DNA from: Ryuthela nishihirai
Taxonomy: Eukaryota > Arthropoda > Arachnida > Araneae > Heptathelidae
DNA: 64,000 nt
Reading direction: 5' to 3'
NCBI GenBank assembly: GCA_038380435.1
Contig: JAWZYU010000025.1
Coordinates: 28,062,707 to 28,126,706, forward strand
The notes beneath the pieces were generated by a model, which saw only the letters and a program-made list of their open reading frames with translations, was not told where the DNA came from and did no database searches. The position numbers and the translations under genes were made by a program. Positions 20,797-31,402 of the stretch are shown piece after piece; positions within the stretch are counted from its first letter, which is position 1; each line of letters starts with the position of its first letter.

Positions 20797-21177
20797 TTGG
20801 GTTGGGTTGTTTTACCTCTGAGCGGCACTTTTTTGCACACCATAGGCTAAATGGCCAGAGTCACAGGGACCCCGAAGGCTCAAAGAAGGTTGGGGGAGGG
20901 GACCCACTGTTGGGAGACAGATGGTAGCCTCCCGTCAAGGCCATCCAGCGTGTTCTTTAACGTGCACAGGGTACGGTTCTCCCGCACACGGAGCCACGGC
21001 TTAACGTCCCATCCGACGGACGGCTGCCTTTCCAAGCCCATCGGTGTCCCCTACTGACCGTGGGCAGGGTGGGGAATTTTTGCGGAGATAAATCTCAGCG
21101 CTGACCCAGCTGGGACTCGAACCTGCGAACTACAGATTACGAGCCTGGCGCGCTACCGACTGAGCCATCCCCACCCC
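20797..21177 (-). mobile_element. SINE-1 copy at the left of the patchwork block
   Basis: A nearly complete antisense SINE-1. The 71 bp that follow (21178-21248) are almost identical to the right flank of the SINE-1 at 22630-23013. About 10 bp around the GGAACAGCT motif are missing. Confidence 0.88.
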
Positions 21178-21248
21178 CTTGATATTAAGAACTAAAAAAA
21201 ATCTACACGATATGCTCATGCCACTCCTTCTTATTCTTCTCAGTCAAG

Positions 21249-22157
21249 TTCCTCGGTGTGATTTAGGTGGGCATTCTTGACGGCGAAATTTTGGGATCCC
21301 AAAATTTCGAAGATTTTACAAGCACTATTTATTGTGAGCCGTCCCGTGGCCGAGTGGTTAGCATGCTTGGCTACTGATCTAAGGGACCTGGGTTCGAGTC
21401 CCGGGTAAGGCATGACTATTTGTGTCGTTTTTCTGCTGAGGCCTGCCATCCTCTCAGACCTTCTACTATGGCATATAAACTGACAGGCTCCTGTCAGACC
21501 TCTGTGGCAAGCAGCTGCTTGAGGGGGTATTTATTTTTTTTTTTAATTTTATTTATTGTACTTATTTTATTATTCAAACTTCCTTGTCCAGATTTTTCCG
21601 GCCTTTGCTGATAAATTTTCCTGGACTTTTTTTTTTTGCCACAGCTTAAAAACGTAATTGAAAAATTATTTTACGTTTATTAAGTTCACTAAAAAATTAT
21701 TAGAAAATCTCATAAATAATAACGGGAAATAATCTCTATTTTCTTCCTCCTTTCCTTTTCAGAATTTAACAAATGTGAAATTAAAAAAATAAAGGGAGAC
21801 CAAGCCAGGGACGAAGTAAAATCTTGCCGAGGCGCAAAATATTTGGGAAGGCCCCCCAATTATCCGGGTTGGGTTGTTTTACCTCTGAGCGGCACTTTTT
21901 TGCACACCATGGGCTAAATGGCCAGGTCACATGGACCCCGTAGGCTCAGAGAAGGTTGGGGGAAGGGACCCACTGGGACAGCTATTGGGAGACAGATGGT
22001 AGCCTCCCGTCAAGGCCATCCAGCGTGTTCTTTAACGTGCACAGGGTATGGCTCTCCCGCACACGGGGCCACGGCTTAACGTCCCATCCGACGAACGGCG
22101 GCCTTTCCAAGCCCATCGGTGTCCCCTATTGACCGTGGGCAGGACAGGGAATTTTGC
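21249..22157 (+). repeat. duplicated 909-bp segment, copy 2
   Basis: This is the partner of 11429-12337. It begins at TTCCTCGG and stops inside the SINE-1, where the sequence jumps from the GAATTTTGC motif straight to CTACTGACTGAGCC. Confidence 0.9.
21338..21553 (+). mobile_element. SINE-2 within duplicated copy 2
   Basis: Same sequence as 11518-11733 apart from a homopolymer difference in the tail. It was copied with the segment rather than inserted independently. Confidence 0.9.
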
Positions 22158-22175
22158 TACTGACTGAGCCACCCC
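21868..22175 (-). mobile_element. SINE-1 within copy 2, with internal deletion
   Basis: The tail, the 3' domain and the core match 12048-12337. About 70 bp containing the B box and anticodon arm are then missing, and the last 20 bp of the head follow directly. Confidence 0.88.
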
Positions 22176-22186
22176 CTCCGTTCCAG

Positions 22187-22464
22187 TGTTTACAAAGTTG
22201 TTAGCGCGTTTTCGTCCCTAACGAAAGTGATCTCAGGTTTCTCCCATCGTGTGACACACGTAAAAATGACCTTCGACAGTGACATTCCCACCTCTGACAG
22301 GAATCAACAACAGCACGTGACTCATCTTCGAGTCGTAGTTCGTTATGTTGTTTTCTTTGGAGACTGTGCACCAAGTGTATAAGAGCGCTTTAGAGGGGAG
22401 ATCCCTTTGACCCGACAGCTTTTCATTTAGAAAATTCCCGGTAAAAAAAAATAATTATTGTTGA
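22187..22464. other. non-genic stretch
   Basis: Moderately GC-rich sequence; no recognisable gene or repeat. Confidence 0.45.
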
Positions 22465-22629
22465 ATGAGATCTCGGTGGTGAATAGCAAGAGCGTTTGGC
22501 TACTGGTCCAAGGGACCTGGGTTCAGCTGTTAGGTCTTTTCTTTCCTGTGTTGTCTTTCTGCTTAGGTCTCGACTTCTTCATAGATCTTCATCATGGCGT
22601 ATTAAACTGACAAGTTTCAGACCTCTGTG
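22465..22629 (+). mobile_element. old SINE-2 copy
   Basis: A diverged SINE-2 with TTTGGCTACTGGTCCAAGGG, GACCTGGGTTC and a 3' part ending AGACCTCTGTGG. The next SINE-1 begins at that point and the tail is not seen beyond it. Confidence 0.65.
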
Positions 22630-23013
22630 GGTTGGGTTGTTTTACCTCTGAGCGGCACTTTTTTGCACACAATGGGCTAAATGGCCAGGTCACATGGACC
22701 CCGAAGGCTCAGAGAAGGTTGGGGGAGGGGACCCACTGGAACATCTGTTGGGAGACAGATGGTAGCCTCCCGTCAAGGCCATCCAGCGAGTTCTTTAACG
22801 TGCACAGGGTATGGCTCTCCCACACACGGGGCCACGGCTTAACGTCCCATCCGACGGACGGCTGCCTTTCCAAGCCCATCGGTGTCCCCTACTGACCGGG
22901 GCAGGGTGGGGAATTTTTGCGGAGATAAATCTCAGCGCTGACCAAGCTGGGACTCGAACCTGAGAACTACAGATTACGAGCCTGGCGCGCTACCGACTGA
23001 GCCATCCCCGCCC
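22630..23013 (-). mobile_element. SINE-1 copy, full length
   Basis: This is an antisense SINE-1 with all domains. With its right flank up to 23085 it was the source, or a sibling, of the sequence at 20797-21248. Confidence 0.9.
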
Positions 23014-23872
23014 CCTTGATATTAAGAACTAAAAAAAATCTACACGATTTGCTCATGCCACTCCTTCTTATTCTTCTCAGTCAAGTATCCAAAATGAAAT
23101 ATTTGAATAATGACCTTATGACTAGAAATGAACAAAGACAGATACTCATGTTTTCGGTATTTCTATTGTCGTTAAGCCATTTCATTATGCAGTCTTTACC
23201 TCCGCAACAATAACAAAACAAAAAGACCCTCCAGTCTAAAGTCGTTAGTCAACTGTAAGCAAGAACGAAATCTTCTAATTAAGATTCGGCTTGGGGTCAT
23301 TTGTTGATAATTAGACCATTGTACTTGTGACGAGTCTGTCAACTGTTGTCTACCTTTCCCCCTCTTCTCTGCTATTCCTCCCCACACCCAATTTATTTCC
23401 CATTTTTTTTTTCTCCCTCAAACATGACAGCGTGGCTTCCCCTCACGGCCATCCATCAGTGGCTTTGGGAAGTGATCCCTCCACAACCATATCCCTTCTT
23501 GTGTCTTGCACACACTGAAAAGTTTTCACCGAAGTTTAAAAAATAAACAACAGGAAAAACCACGCTTGAATTGCAGCAGGTGGAGATCAAGTTTAGTTGT
23601 TTATGCAACATAAGTCGCTCAGCTTTGAGAATGGAGGTAATTGGAAAAAAATCGGAATGCATTTTCGGGAGTGGTTCTGGAATGATGGACGAGGATGTTA
23701 GGCAAAATAGAACATTTTTATGATGAAAATCAACAGCACTGTTGAGCTGAAATTGCAATATTTAATGATTATTTGGATTATAATTAGAAATAGGTTTAAA
23801 AATATTACTATTTGCAAAACAAGGGCAACATTTTGGCAAGGGCGCTCTTCTTAAAACTCATTCTTTCATCAA
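23014..23872. other. non-repetitive stretch, no recognisable gene
   Basis: Apart from the first 72 bp (shared with 21178-21248) I see no repeats. Frames of 60-100 codons occur on both strands, overlap each other and show no domain. Confidence 0.5.
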
Positions 23873-24795
23873 GAGTTTACCTCGGAGAGGTATTTTCGTG
23901 CACAAAATGGGCTAAATGGTCAGGTTACTAAACTTCGGAGGAAAAGGGTTGGGTTGTTTTACCTCTGAGCGGCACTTTTTAACACACCATGGGCTAAATG
24001 GCCAGGCCACAAGGACCCCGAAGGCTCAGAGAAGATTGGGGGAGGGGACCCACTGGAATAGCTGTTGGGAGACAGATGGTAGCCTCCCGTCAAGGCCATC
24101 CAGTGTGTTCTTTAATGTGCACAGGGTATGGCTCTCCCGCACACGGGCCACGCTTAACGACCCATCCGACGGACGGCGGTTTTTCCAATCCCATCGGTAT
24201 CCCCTACTGTCCGTGGGCAGGACGGAGAGTTTTGCGGAGATAGTCTCAAAGCTGACCCAGCTAGGACTCGAACCTGGGAACTGCAGATTACGAGCCTAGT
24301 GCGCTACCGACGAGTCACCCCCTCCCCAAAGAGGAAAAGGGTACCCACTGGTCGGCTGTTAGAAAGATGGAAGCCTCTTATAACGGCCATCCAGTGCAAG
24401 AGGAGGGGATATCCCACGGTAGTATTATACGAAATCTCAAACTTGTCCACCTGCTTTGGAATCCAAAATAGTTGCTTTCTACAATTTTATTTTAGACCAT
24501 AGTATATGTCCAAAACTAAACTTTAAATTCATTAAAAAATTTTATTCCATAGAGAAAATCGTTTTAACCTATCCTGTCCGGTGGAATAATTTTGTAATTA
24601 GGAAACCCTACTCAAGTATTCTCAGATCCCTCCTGCCCCCCAAAACTAAATACTGGGTTAGTAGCTGATCCATTATGTATAGAGTATGGCTATTTTGCAC
24701 GAGACGACACTGTTTAACATTCCATCCGACGAATGGTGACCTTCACAAGCTATTAGTGTCCCCTTTCTAACCGACAATTGAGAACTGGCGGAAAA
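23873..24795 (-). mobile_element. old SINE-1 split by a young SINE-1 and by an unknown insert
   Basis: Pieces at 23873-23948, 24331-24396 and about 24674-24795 follow the SINE-1 order: tail, CCACTGGTCGGCTGTT domain, then core CATCCGACGAATGG. Between 24397 and 24673 lies about 275 bp of unrelated AT-rich sequence without visible terminal repeats. Confidence 0.65.
23949..24330 (-). mobile_element. young SINE-1 nested in an old SINE-1, with TSD
   Basis: GAGGAAAAGGG flanks the insert at 23938-23948 and 24331-24341. The copy is complete with a few single-base deletions in core and head. Confidence 0.9.
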
Positions 24796-24852
24796 AAATC
24801 TCATATTGTCGAGTTTCCACTGTCTCAACAGTGGGTCGGGGTGAAGGTAGTA

Positions 24853-25768
24853 TTTGAGTTAACATCTGAGCGGTACTTTTTTTGCACACAATGGGCTAAA
24901 TGGCCAGGTCACAAGAACCCCGAAGGCTCAGAGGTTGGGGGAGGGGACCCACTGGAACAGCTGCTGGAAGAGATGTTAGCCTCCCGTTCAAGCCATCCAG
25001 TGTTCTTTAACGTGCATAGGTTATGGCTCTCCCGCACACGACGCCACGGCTTAACGACCCATCCAACGGATGGCGGCCTTTCCAATCCCATCGGTATCCT
25101 CTACTGACAGTGGGCAGGGCGAGGGGTTTGCGGAGATAAATCTCAACTCTGACCCATCAGAGACTCGAACCTGGGAAATGCAGATTACGAGCCTGGCGCG
25201 TTACCGACTGAGCCACCCCTGCCCCAGGGTTGGGTTGTTTTACCTCTGAGCGGCACTTTTTTGCACACCATGGGCTAAATGGCCAGGTCACGTGGACCCC
25301 GAAGGCTCAGAGAAGGTTGGGAGAGGGGACCCACTGGAACAGCTGTTGGGAGACAGATGGTAGCCTCCCGTCAAGGCCATCCAGCGTGTTCTTTAACGTT
25401 GGGTTGTTTTACCTCTGAGTGGCACTTTTTTGCACACCATGGGCTAAACGGCCAGGTCACATGGACCCCGAAGGCTCAGAGAAGATTGGGGGAGGGGACC
25501 CACTGGAATAGCTGTTGGGAGACAGATGGTAGCCTCCCGTTAAGGCCATCCAGCGTGTTCTTTAACGTGTACAGGGTATGTCTCTCCCGGCTTTAACGTC
25601 CCATCCGACGGACGGCGGCCTTTCCCAAGCCCATCGGTGTCCCCTACTGACCGTGGGCAGGGCGGGGAATTTGCGGAGATAAATCTCAACGCTGACCCAT
25701 CAGAGACTCGAACCTGAGAAATGCAGATTACGACCCTGGCGCGCTACCGACTGAGCACCCCTGCCCCA
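24853..25768 (-). mobile_element. SINE-1 insertion expanded into an array of three units
   Basis: One TSD, GGGTGAAGGTAGTA, flanks the whole array at 24839-24852 and 25769-25782. Inside, a full SINE-1 (24853-25226) is followed by a unit holding only tail to GTTCTTTAACG (25227-25399) and then another full unit (25400-25768). A single TSD pair indicates growth inside one insertion rather than three insertions. Confidence 0.88.
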
Positions 25769-25782
25769 GGGTGAAGGTAGTA

Positions 25783-26110
25783 GGTAGCTTGTGTATTCTG
25801 TAAATATGTTGATTTGAGATAACAATGGCACACCTAGGATTGGGCTAGAGTTCCTAGTTACCTTATGAGAATCCAAATGAGACAAGAAAAGCAACATATC
25901 CAATGTAAAATGTTGTTAAAAATTTGGTTATTTTTAAATAACCAAGTCTTACGAAAACGACGGGAAATGGCACGTGATACCCAATCTCTTAAGATTCGAA
26001 AACAATTGTTCTAATAGCATGATTTCTCTTCATTTAGCATGATTCACTTCCATAAAATGATATTATTAGTTTAGGCTAAAAACCTAAGTACTCTTTAAAA
26101 CTAATAACTA
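25783..26110. other. non-genic AT-rich stretch
   Basis: No coding region or recognised repeat. Confidence 0.5.
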
Positions 26111-26120
26111 GAACAAACAG

Positions 26121-26588
26121 GATTGGGTTGTTTCACCTCTGAGCGGCACTTTTTTGCACACCATGGGCTAAATTGCCAGGTCACATGGACCCCGAAGGCT
26201 CAGAGAAGGTTGGGGAGAGATCCACTGGAACAAGCTGTTGGAAGACAGATGGTAGCCTCCCTTCAAGGCCATCCAGCGTGTTCTTTTAACGTGCACGCTG
26301 GATGACGCTTTAGAACACGCTGGATGGCCTTGACGGTAGCCTCCCGTCAAGGCCATCCAGCGTGTCTTTAACGTGCACAGGTATGGCTCTCCCGCACACG
26401 GGGCCACGGTTTAACGTCCCATCCGACGGACGGCGGCCTTTCCAAGCCCATCGGTGTCCCCTACTGACCGTGGGCAGGGCGGGAACTTTGTGGAGATAAA
26501 TCTGAAACGCTGACCCAGCTTCGACTCGAACCTGGGAACTGCATATTATGAGCCTGGCGCGCTACCCACTGAGCACCCCCGCCCCTCT
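26121..26588 (-). mobile_element. SINE-1 copy with an internal inverted segment, with TSD
   Basis: GAACAAACAG flanks the copy at 26111-26120 and 26589-26598. Between about 26290 and 26345 an inverted copy of the GTCAAGGCCATCCAGCGTG region lies between two direct copies, which makes a foldback inside the SINE. Confidence 0.9.
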
Positions 26589-26653
26589 GAACAAACAGCT
26601 CCCTAAAACAATACAGTAAATCAGTTTAAGAAATGTTTATTAACTTGCTGATT

Positions 26654-26970
26654 ATACACTGGTTTCCATAAATTAAGGAAAATCCCTATGTTAAGTCAAT
26701 GGGAAGCTAATGTCAAAGCTCTATAAACTCCTAAAATATAGTTTTTTTGTTTGAAAAATGTGATTGCAGATAAAGATCTCAATCAATAAATCAATATCTC
26801 GATTTTCAACAATATTCGTTCAGTATTTAATGAGTTATGGAAGTTTGAATATTTAACAACAGCAATGCCAGTCTTAGAAACTTATACAAAACTGAAGAAT
26901 AGTGAAAGAATCTTTACACAAAGTTTTAAAATACAACTTATTTCATTAAACACTTTGATACAATACTTAC
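26654..26970. mobile_element. diverged MITE-B left half
   Basis: It begins TACACTGGTTTCCATAAATT and shares motif order (CAAAGCTCTATA, AATATCTCGATTTTCAAC, GAGTTATGGAAG) with the elements at 47305 and 61795. No right end was found. Confidence 0.5.
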
Positions 26971-27422
26971 TACCAAGTTTAATTAGCTTCTGAAGTCAAT
27001 TTTTGTGGCTGGCATTGTTATCGCTAAATACTACTGGTGACTATCAATGTATTCGATCTGTAAGAAGCATGTACATCCCATTTCCCTACAGCTGCTGCAA
27101 TGGATAAGCCCTATTAAAGCCTTGCTGATAACGTCAATGAAATTCAAACTATAACATGTGTGGATGCCGAGTGTACTGTGTCGCAAATACATCTGAAGTC
27201 GTGGTCTCACTCTCTGGTAGTAAACAAGAATCGTTATCTGTTGTAAACAAAAAGCCTTTTCTTTTGCAACACGCCTTGTGGTGAACTGATATAAGTCTGG
27301 TCGAACTTTACATTTGGAGACTATTACTGATATCCCCTATCATTTTTTTTGGGGGGGGAGGGGGGAATCGACCGAGTTCAGTAAATCTCTCGTGACACAG
27401 CAGCTCGGGTCTCTACAGTATT
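26971..27422. other. non-genic stretch
   Basis: AT-rich with a T-then-G run at about 27343-27365. No gene recognised. Confidence 0.5.
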
Positions 27423-27758
27423 TCGAGTCCCAGCTGGGTCAGCGTTGATATTTATCTCCGCAAAATTCCCCGCCCTGCCCACGGTCAGTAAGGGACACGA
27501 TGGGCTTGGAAAGGCCACCGTCCGTCGGATGGGACGTTAAACCGTGGCCCAGTGTGCGGGAAAACCAATCCCTGTGAACGTTAAAGAACACGCTGGATGG
27601 CCTTGACGGGGGGGGGGAGAGGCTAACATTTGTCTCCCAACAGCTGTTCCGGTGGGTCCCCTCCCACAACCTTCTCTGAGCCTTCGGGGTCCTTATGACC
27701 TGGCCATTTAGTCCATGGTGTGTAAAAAAGTGCCGCTCCGAGGTAAAACAACCCAACT
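27423..27758 (+). mobile_element. SINE-1 copy 5'-truncated at the B box
   Basis: The copy starts at TCGAGTCCCAGCTGGGTC, so the A box and most of the tRNA head are missing. Core and tail are present, with a G-run insertion near 27609-27617. I did not find a convincing TSD. Confidence 0.88.
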
Positions 27759-28400
27759 CCTAAAACGAGGCTTATCAATCTTGGCAGCAGTCTTTTACAT
27801 GTCTTTCCAATGCTATTGGAGCTCTTATGTAACAAACGATCCGTATCTGAGCGTTGCGTAGTTAACAGAAACACACACATAATACATATACATTATGGCT
27901 TAGCAGAATAGCTGTGACGATGTTGCAACCGTACGAGTGGCGTGAAGGACAGGGAAAAAAGATGAATGTCCTCCGAGTCATTCCCACCTCCTGATATCAC
28001 CACATTTTGAAGGCTGAGTCTGCAACTTGTGGCTTTGCTATGCTTCAACCTCAACGTCGTACACAGTCGGTTGAATTAACAGGTGGACACATGAGACAGG
28101 CCGAAGATGTGGATGTAGTATCTCTTTTGTGGCTTTGCGAGCGAGGGAGACGTTAGCACAGACACAAACCTCACCTGACCAGACTCGGCGTTGTGGAAAC
28201 TCGCTGTTGTGGTTGAAGTGTTTCGCAAGTTTTTTTCGCGGAACTTTTGCTTTTTCTTGCTGTCTGGCGGAATCGGACAAGTCGTCTGAGTAACGCGAAG
28301 GATTTCGACACAGTAATTACGCGCAATGAGATAACAAAACAAGGGGAAGACTAAGAGTAAAAACGTCCTTTAAATGGATTAACTTAGAATTTAAAGCTAC
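27759..28400. other. non-repetitive stretch, no recognisable gene
   Basis: Two overlapping minus-strand frames of 80-88 codons lie at 28038-28342. They show no conserved motif and no preferred frame. Confidence 0.45.
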
Positions 28401-28411
28401 TAGTGTTTTTG

Positions 28412-28490
28412 GCATATAAACTGACAGGCTCCTGTCAGACCTCTGTGGCAAGCAGCTGCTTGAGGGGGGTATTTTTTTTTTAGTGTTTTT
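28412..28490 (+). mobile_element. SINE-2 3' fragment with its own TSD
   Basis: TAGTGTTTTTG flanks the fragment at 28401-28411 and 28491-28501. The insert begins at GCATATAAACTG and keeps only the hairpin, the AGCAGCTGCT palindrome and the tail. It is therefore a genuine 5'-truncated insertion. Confidence 0.9.
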
Positions 28491-28501
28491 GAACTGGAGT
28501 C

Positions 28502-28667
28502 CAGCGAATTTTCTTAGTTTCTAGGAAACATGTGAATTAAAAAGAGGCTGCATTACACTGATGTTATACATACAATCAGTGGGCGGAGAATTATAACCAC
28601 TCTCCTTTGTGTTATGTCAGGGAAAGCCAAGTTCGAATCTCTATAACTTCAAAAATAAGAGTTTTCT
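28502..28667. other. short non-genic spacer
   Basis: No recognisable feature. Confidence 0.5.
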
Positions 28668-29053
28668 GGGTTGGGTTGTTTTACCTCTGAGCGGCACTTT
28701 TTTGCACACCATGGGCTAAATAGCCAGGTCACAAGGACCCCGAAGGCTCAGAGAAGGTTGGTGGAGGGGACGCACTGGAACAGCTGTTGGGAGACAGATG
28801 GAAGTCTCCCGTCAAGGCCATCCAGCGTGTTCTTTAACGTGCACTGGATATGGATCTTTCACACACGGGCCCACGGCTTAACATCCCATCCGACGGACGG
28901 CGGCCTTTCCAAGCCCGCAGGTGTCCCCTATTGACCGTGAGCAGGGAGGGGAATTTTGCGGAGATAAATCTCAACGCTGACCCAGCTGGGACTCGAACCT
29001 GGGAACTACAGATTACGAGCCTGGCGCGCTATCGACTGAGCCACCCCCGCCCC
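28668..29053 (-). mobile_element. SINE-1 copy, full length
   Basis: An antisense SINE-1 with intact A and B boxes, core and GGGTTGGGTTG tail. No clear TSD. Confidence 0.9.
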
Positions 29054-30242
29054 CAAGCATGAAAGATAGCTGTAAACAATTTAAAAGAATAATATGCTTT
29101 CACTCCTCACTATAATCTCATTTGACTCCGGGGAAAGGAAATAAAATACAATACTGGGCTTCTGAAATTGAAAAAGATCAATCTAAATACTAATTACTGT
29201 TAATAATCACTCGTTAGTGATCAATACAATAATGACTGATTAAAGATTTTCCTCCCGCTCCTTCTACTGGGCAAGAAATCACTTCCTTAATTTCCTAAAC
29301 TAATTCCACATTGAAATGAATCAAAGCATTAAAAGGCCACACCTCTAATTGTCAGGAAGTGACAACAGCTAAATGACACCCGAGCGAAGCCCAGCCTGTT
29401 CAAAAGAAAAATAATTTCGAGAACCCAACAAATCTGACTCCGCACAAGCAACCAGCCATTGTAGACACTGCGCTGACCTCTCTTAATTAGCGGCCACAGT
29501 CACGCGATTACAGCTACCGAAGAAACAACCTTTACAAAAAGAACACAGCAGAAAGAGCCCGTAAAAGCTTCGGTGAGAGGAAGAATCTAGGTTTCTTGCA
29601 TAATCCCGGCGTTGTCTTGTAGCGAACAGCTAGCCAGAAGTTGGCTTTAACTAGGCTACGGCCCACTAACGGCAAGCATTGCGGTCGGGCCCCGTGGCTA
29701 GGTTTCTTGCAGGGGGGCCGCTCCCGTCTCTCCTGGACCCCGTGTTCGTCCTCAGGCAGGGGGGCAAGAGGGCCAAATGGGGCTTCTGCCTCGCCCCCCC
29801 CGGGTTAAAAGCAGGAGGTTGGGGATGTTATTTTCTATAGCGAGGGGTGAAGACATACACTATTGCATTACCTTACTGAAAAGAAAAAGAAGAAAAATAG
29901 CCTTAGGGACTCGTTTCTGTTCTAGTCAACAGCAGGTTGAGAGTTAAGACGAAAAAGTTTGATTCATAAAGGGAGGACATGTTGATATCTTACACTGAGA
30001 AGTTTGCAGGCAGAGACTTGCTCACTGTGAAAGAAAACTTGAGTGTTAAAACATCTGTGATATTTTACGATTATGGAAAATATGAGAAAAGTTTTAAAAA
30101 AAAGGTTTTAATTCGAATAGGACAAGATAAAATAAATATTGACTAGTCTGGATATGTTAACAACTGTAAAAATATGTCAGGTCCATTAAGTTTTAATTAA
30201 AAACTAGGCGAACATGTTAGCACTGAGAAATTTGCATCAGAT
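29054..30242. other. non-repetitive stretch with a GC-rich patch
   Basis: A CpG-containing patch at about 29600-29810 is the most GC-rich part of this region. The 14-mer CTAGGTTTCTTGCA occurs at 29587-29600 and 29698-29711. No coding region is convincing. Confidence 0.4.
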
Positions 30243-30292
30243 ATGTCTCGCTGGCCGAATGGGTTAGCGTGCTTGGCTACTGATCACAGGAA
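30243..30292 (+). mobile_element. SINE-2 head fragment
   Basis: CGCTGGCCGAATGGGTTAGCG and TGCTTGGCTACTGATC match the A-box arm and anticodon arm of SINE-2. The rest is missing; a SINE-1 follows directly. Confidence 0.55.
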
Positions 30293-30298
30293 GATAAA

Positions 30299-30689
30299 GG
30301 TTGTTGGATTGTTTTACCTCTGAGCGGCACTTTTTTTGCGCACCATGGGCTAAATGGTCAGGTCACATGGACCCCGAAGGCTCAGAGAAGGTTGAGAGAG
30401 GGGGGCCACTGGAACAGCTGTTGGGAGACAGATGGCAGCCTTCTGGTCAAGGCCATCCAGCGTGATCTTTAACGTGCACAGGGTATGGCTCTCCGCATAC
30501 GGGCCGCGGCTTAACGACCCATCCGACGGACGGCGGCCTTTCCAAGCCTATCGGTGTTCCCTACTGACCGTGGACAGGGCGGAGAATTTTGCGGACATAA
30601 ATCTCAACGCTGATCGAGCTGGGGACTCGAACCTGGAACTACAGATTACGAGTCTGGCGCCGCTACCGACTGAGCCACCCGCCGCCCCC
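30299..30689 (-). mobile_element. SINE-1 copy, somewhat diverged
   Basis: All domains are present, with more substitutions than most copies and a GCGCCGCTACC change in the A-box arm. Confidence 0.87.
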
Positions 30690-30702
30690 TTAGAAATTGA
30701 GA

Positions 30703-30916
30703 ATATGGTGCTGATTGAACGATGAGAAATTGAGCGAAAAATTTCATGATTGAATGATGAGAAATTGATGATGAGAATTTGCAGCAGCAGGTATGGTGCT
30801 AATGCTTTCTTCATAATCAGTACCATATCTGCTGCTGCAAATTCTCATCATCAATTTCTCATCATTCAATCATGAAATTTCTCGCTCAATTTCTCATCAT
30901 TCAATCAGCACCATAT
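30703..30916. repeat. inverted repeat with 95-bp arms
   Basis: The arms at 30703-30797 and 30822-30916 are reverse complements with about three mismatches and a 24-bp spacer. Each arm contains repeated GATGAGAAATTGA units. No transposase, TSD or known terminus is recognised, so its origin is unclear. Confidence 0.85.
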
Positions 30917-31170
30917 ATATCTGTTGCTGCAAATTTTCAATTTCTAATCAAACTTCACGTCTTGACCTGAAAATATTTTAAGCTTTTAAATATATTAAAA
31001 TACATTAAAGTTATGAATACAGAAAACTTTAGGAAAGTTCAAACGCGAAATTTAATTAATAATAAGCCGAACGTGGGATATTTGTTTTTACAGCAGCTAT
31101 ATTGCTAGGAAAAAAAGGGAGCATTTAAAAGATTACAGAATATGAGACATGCTAAGATGTAGTTTGACGT
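30917..31170. other. non-genic stretch
   Basis: The first 40 bp contain a partial third copy of the GTTGCTGCAAATTTTC motif from the adjoining inverted repeat. The rest is AT-rich. Confidence 0.5.
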
Positions 31171-31184
31171 CTAAGATGCGCATG

Positions 31185-31385
31185 TTGGTTTTAGGTTGTT
31201 TTACCTCTGAGCGGCACTTTTTTGCACACCATGGGCTAAATGGCCAAGTCACAAGGACCCCGAAGGCTGGGAGAGGGGACCCACTGGAACAGCTGTTGGG
31301 AGACAGATGGTAGCCTTCCGTCAAGGCCATCCAACGTGTTCTTTAACTTGCACAGGGTATGGCTCTCCCGCACACGGGGCCACGG
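31185..31385 (-). mobile_element. SINE-1 copy strongly 5'-truncated, with 14-bp TSD
   Basis: CTAAGATGCGCATG occurs at 31171-31184 and 31386-31399. The insert ends at GGGGCCACGG in the core and lacks the whole tRNA head. Confidence 0.93.
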
Positions 31386-31402
31386 CTAAGATGCGCATGA
31401 AT

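Larger units (their letters stand above)
20797..22175. repeat. patchwork insertion of three copied pieces between 11-bp direct repeats
   Basis: CTCCGTTCCAG flanks the block at 20786-20796 and 22176-22186. The block starts with a SINE-1 tail and ends with a SINE-1 head, as one SINE-1 insertion would. Its inside is a copy of the SINE-1 plus right flank at 22630-23085, then a copy of 11429-12337. I infer template switching or recombination within an original SINE-1. Confidence 0.75.

Noticed and set aside
24397..24673. A new mobile element inside the old SINE-1
   Set aside because: It is an insertion relative to SINE-1, but I find no terminal repeats, TSD or second copy in the window.
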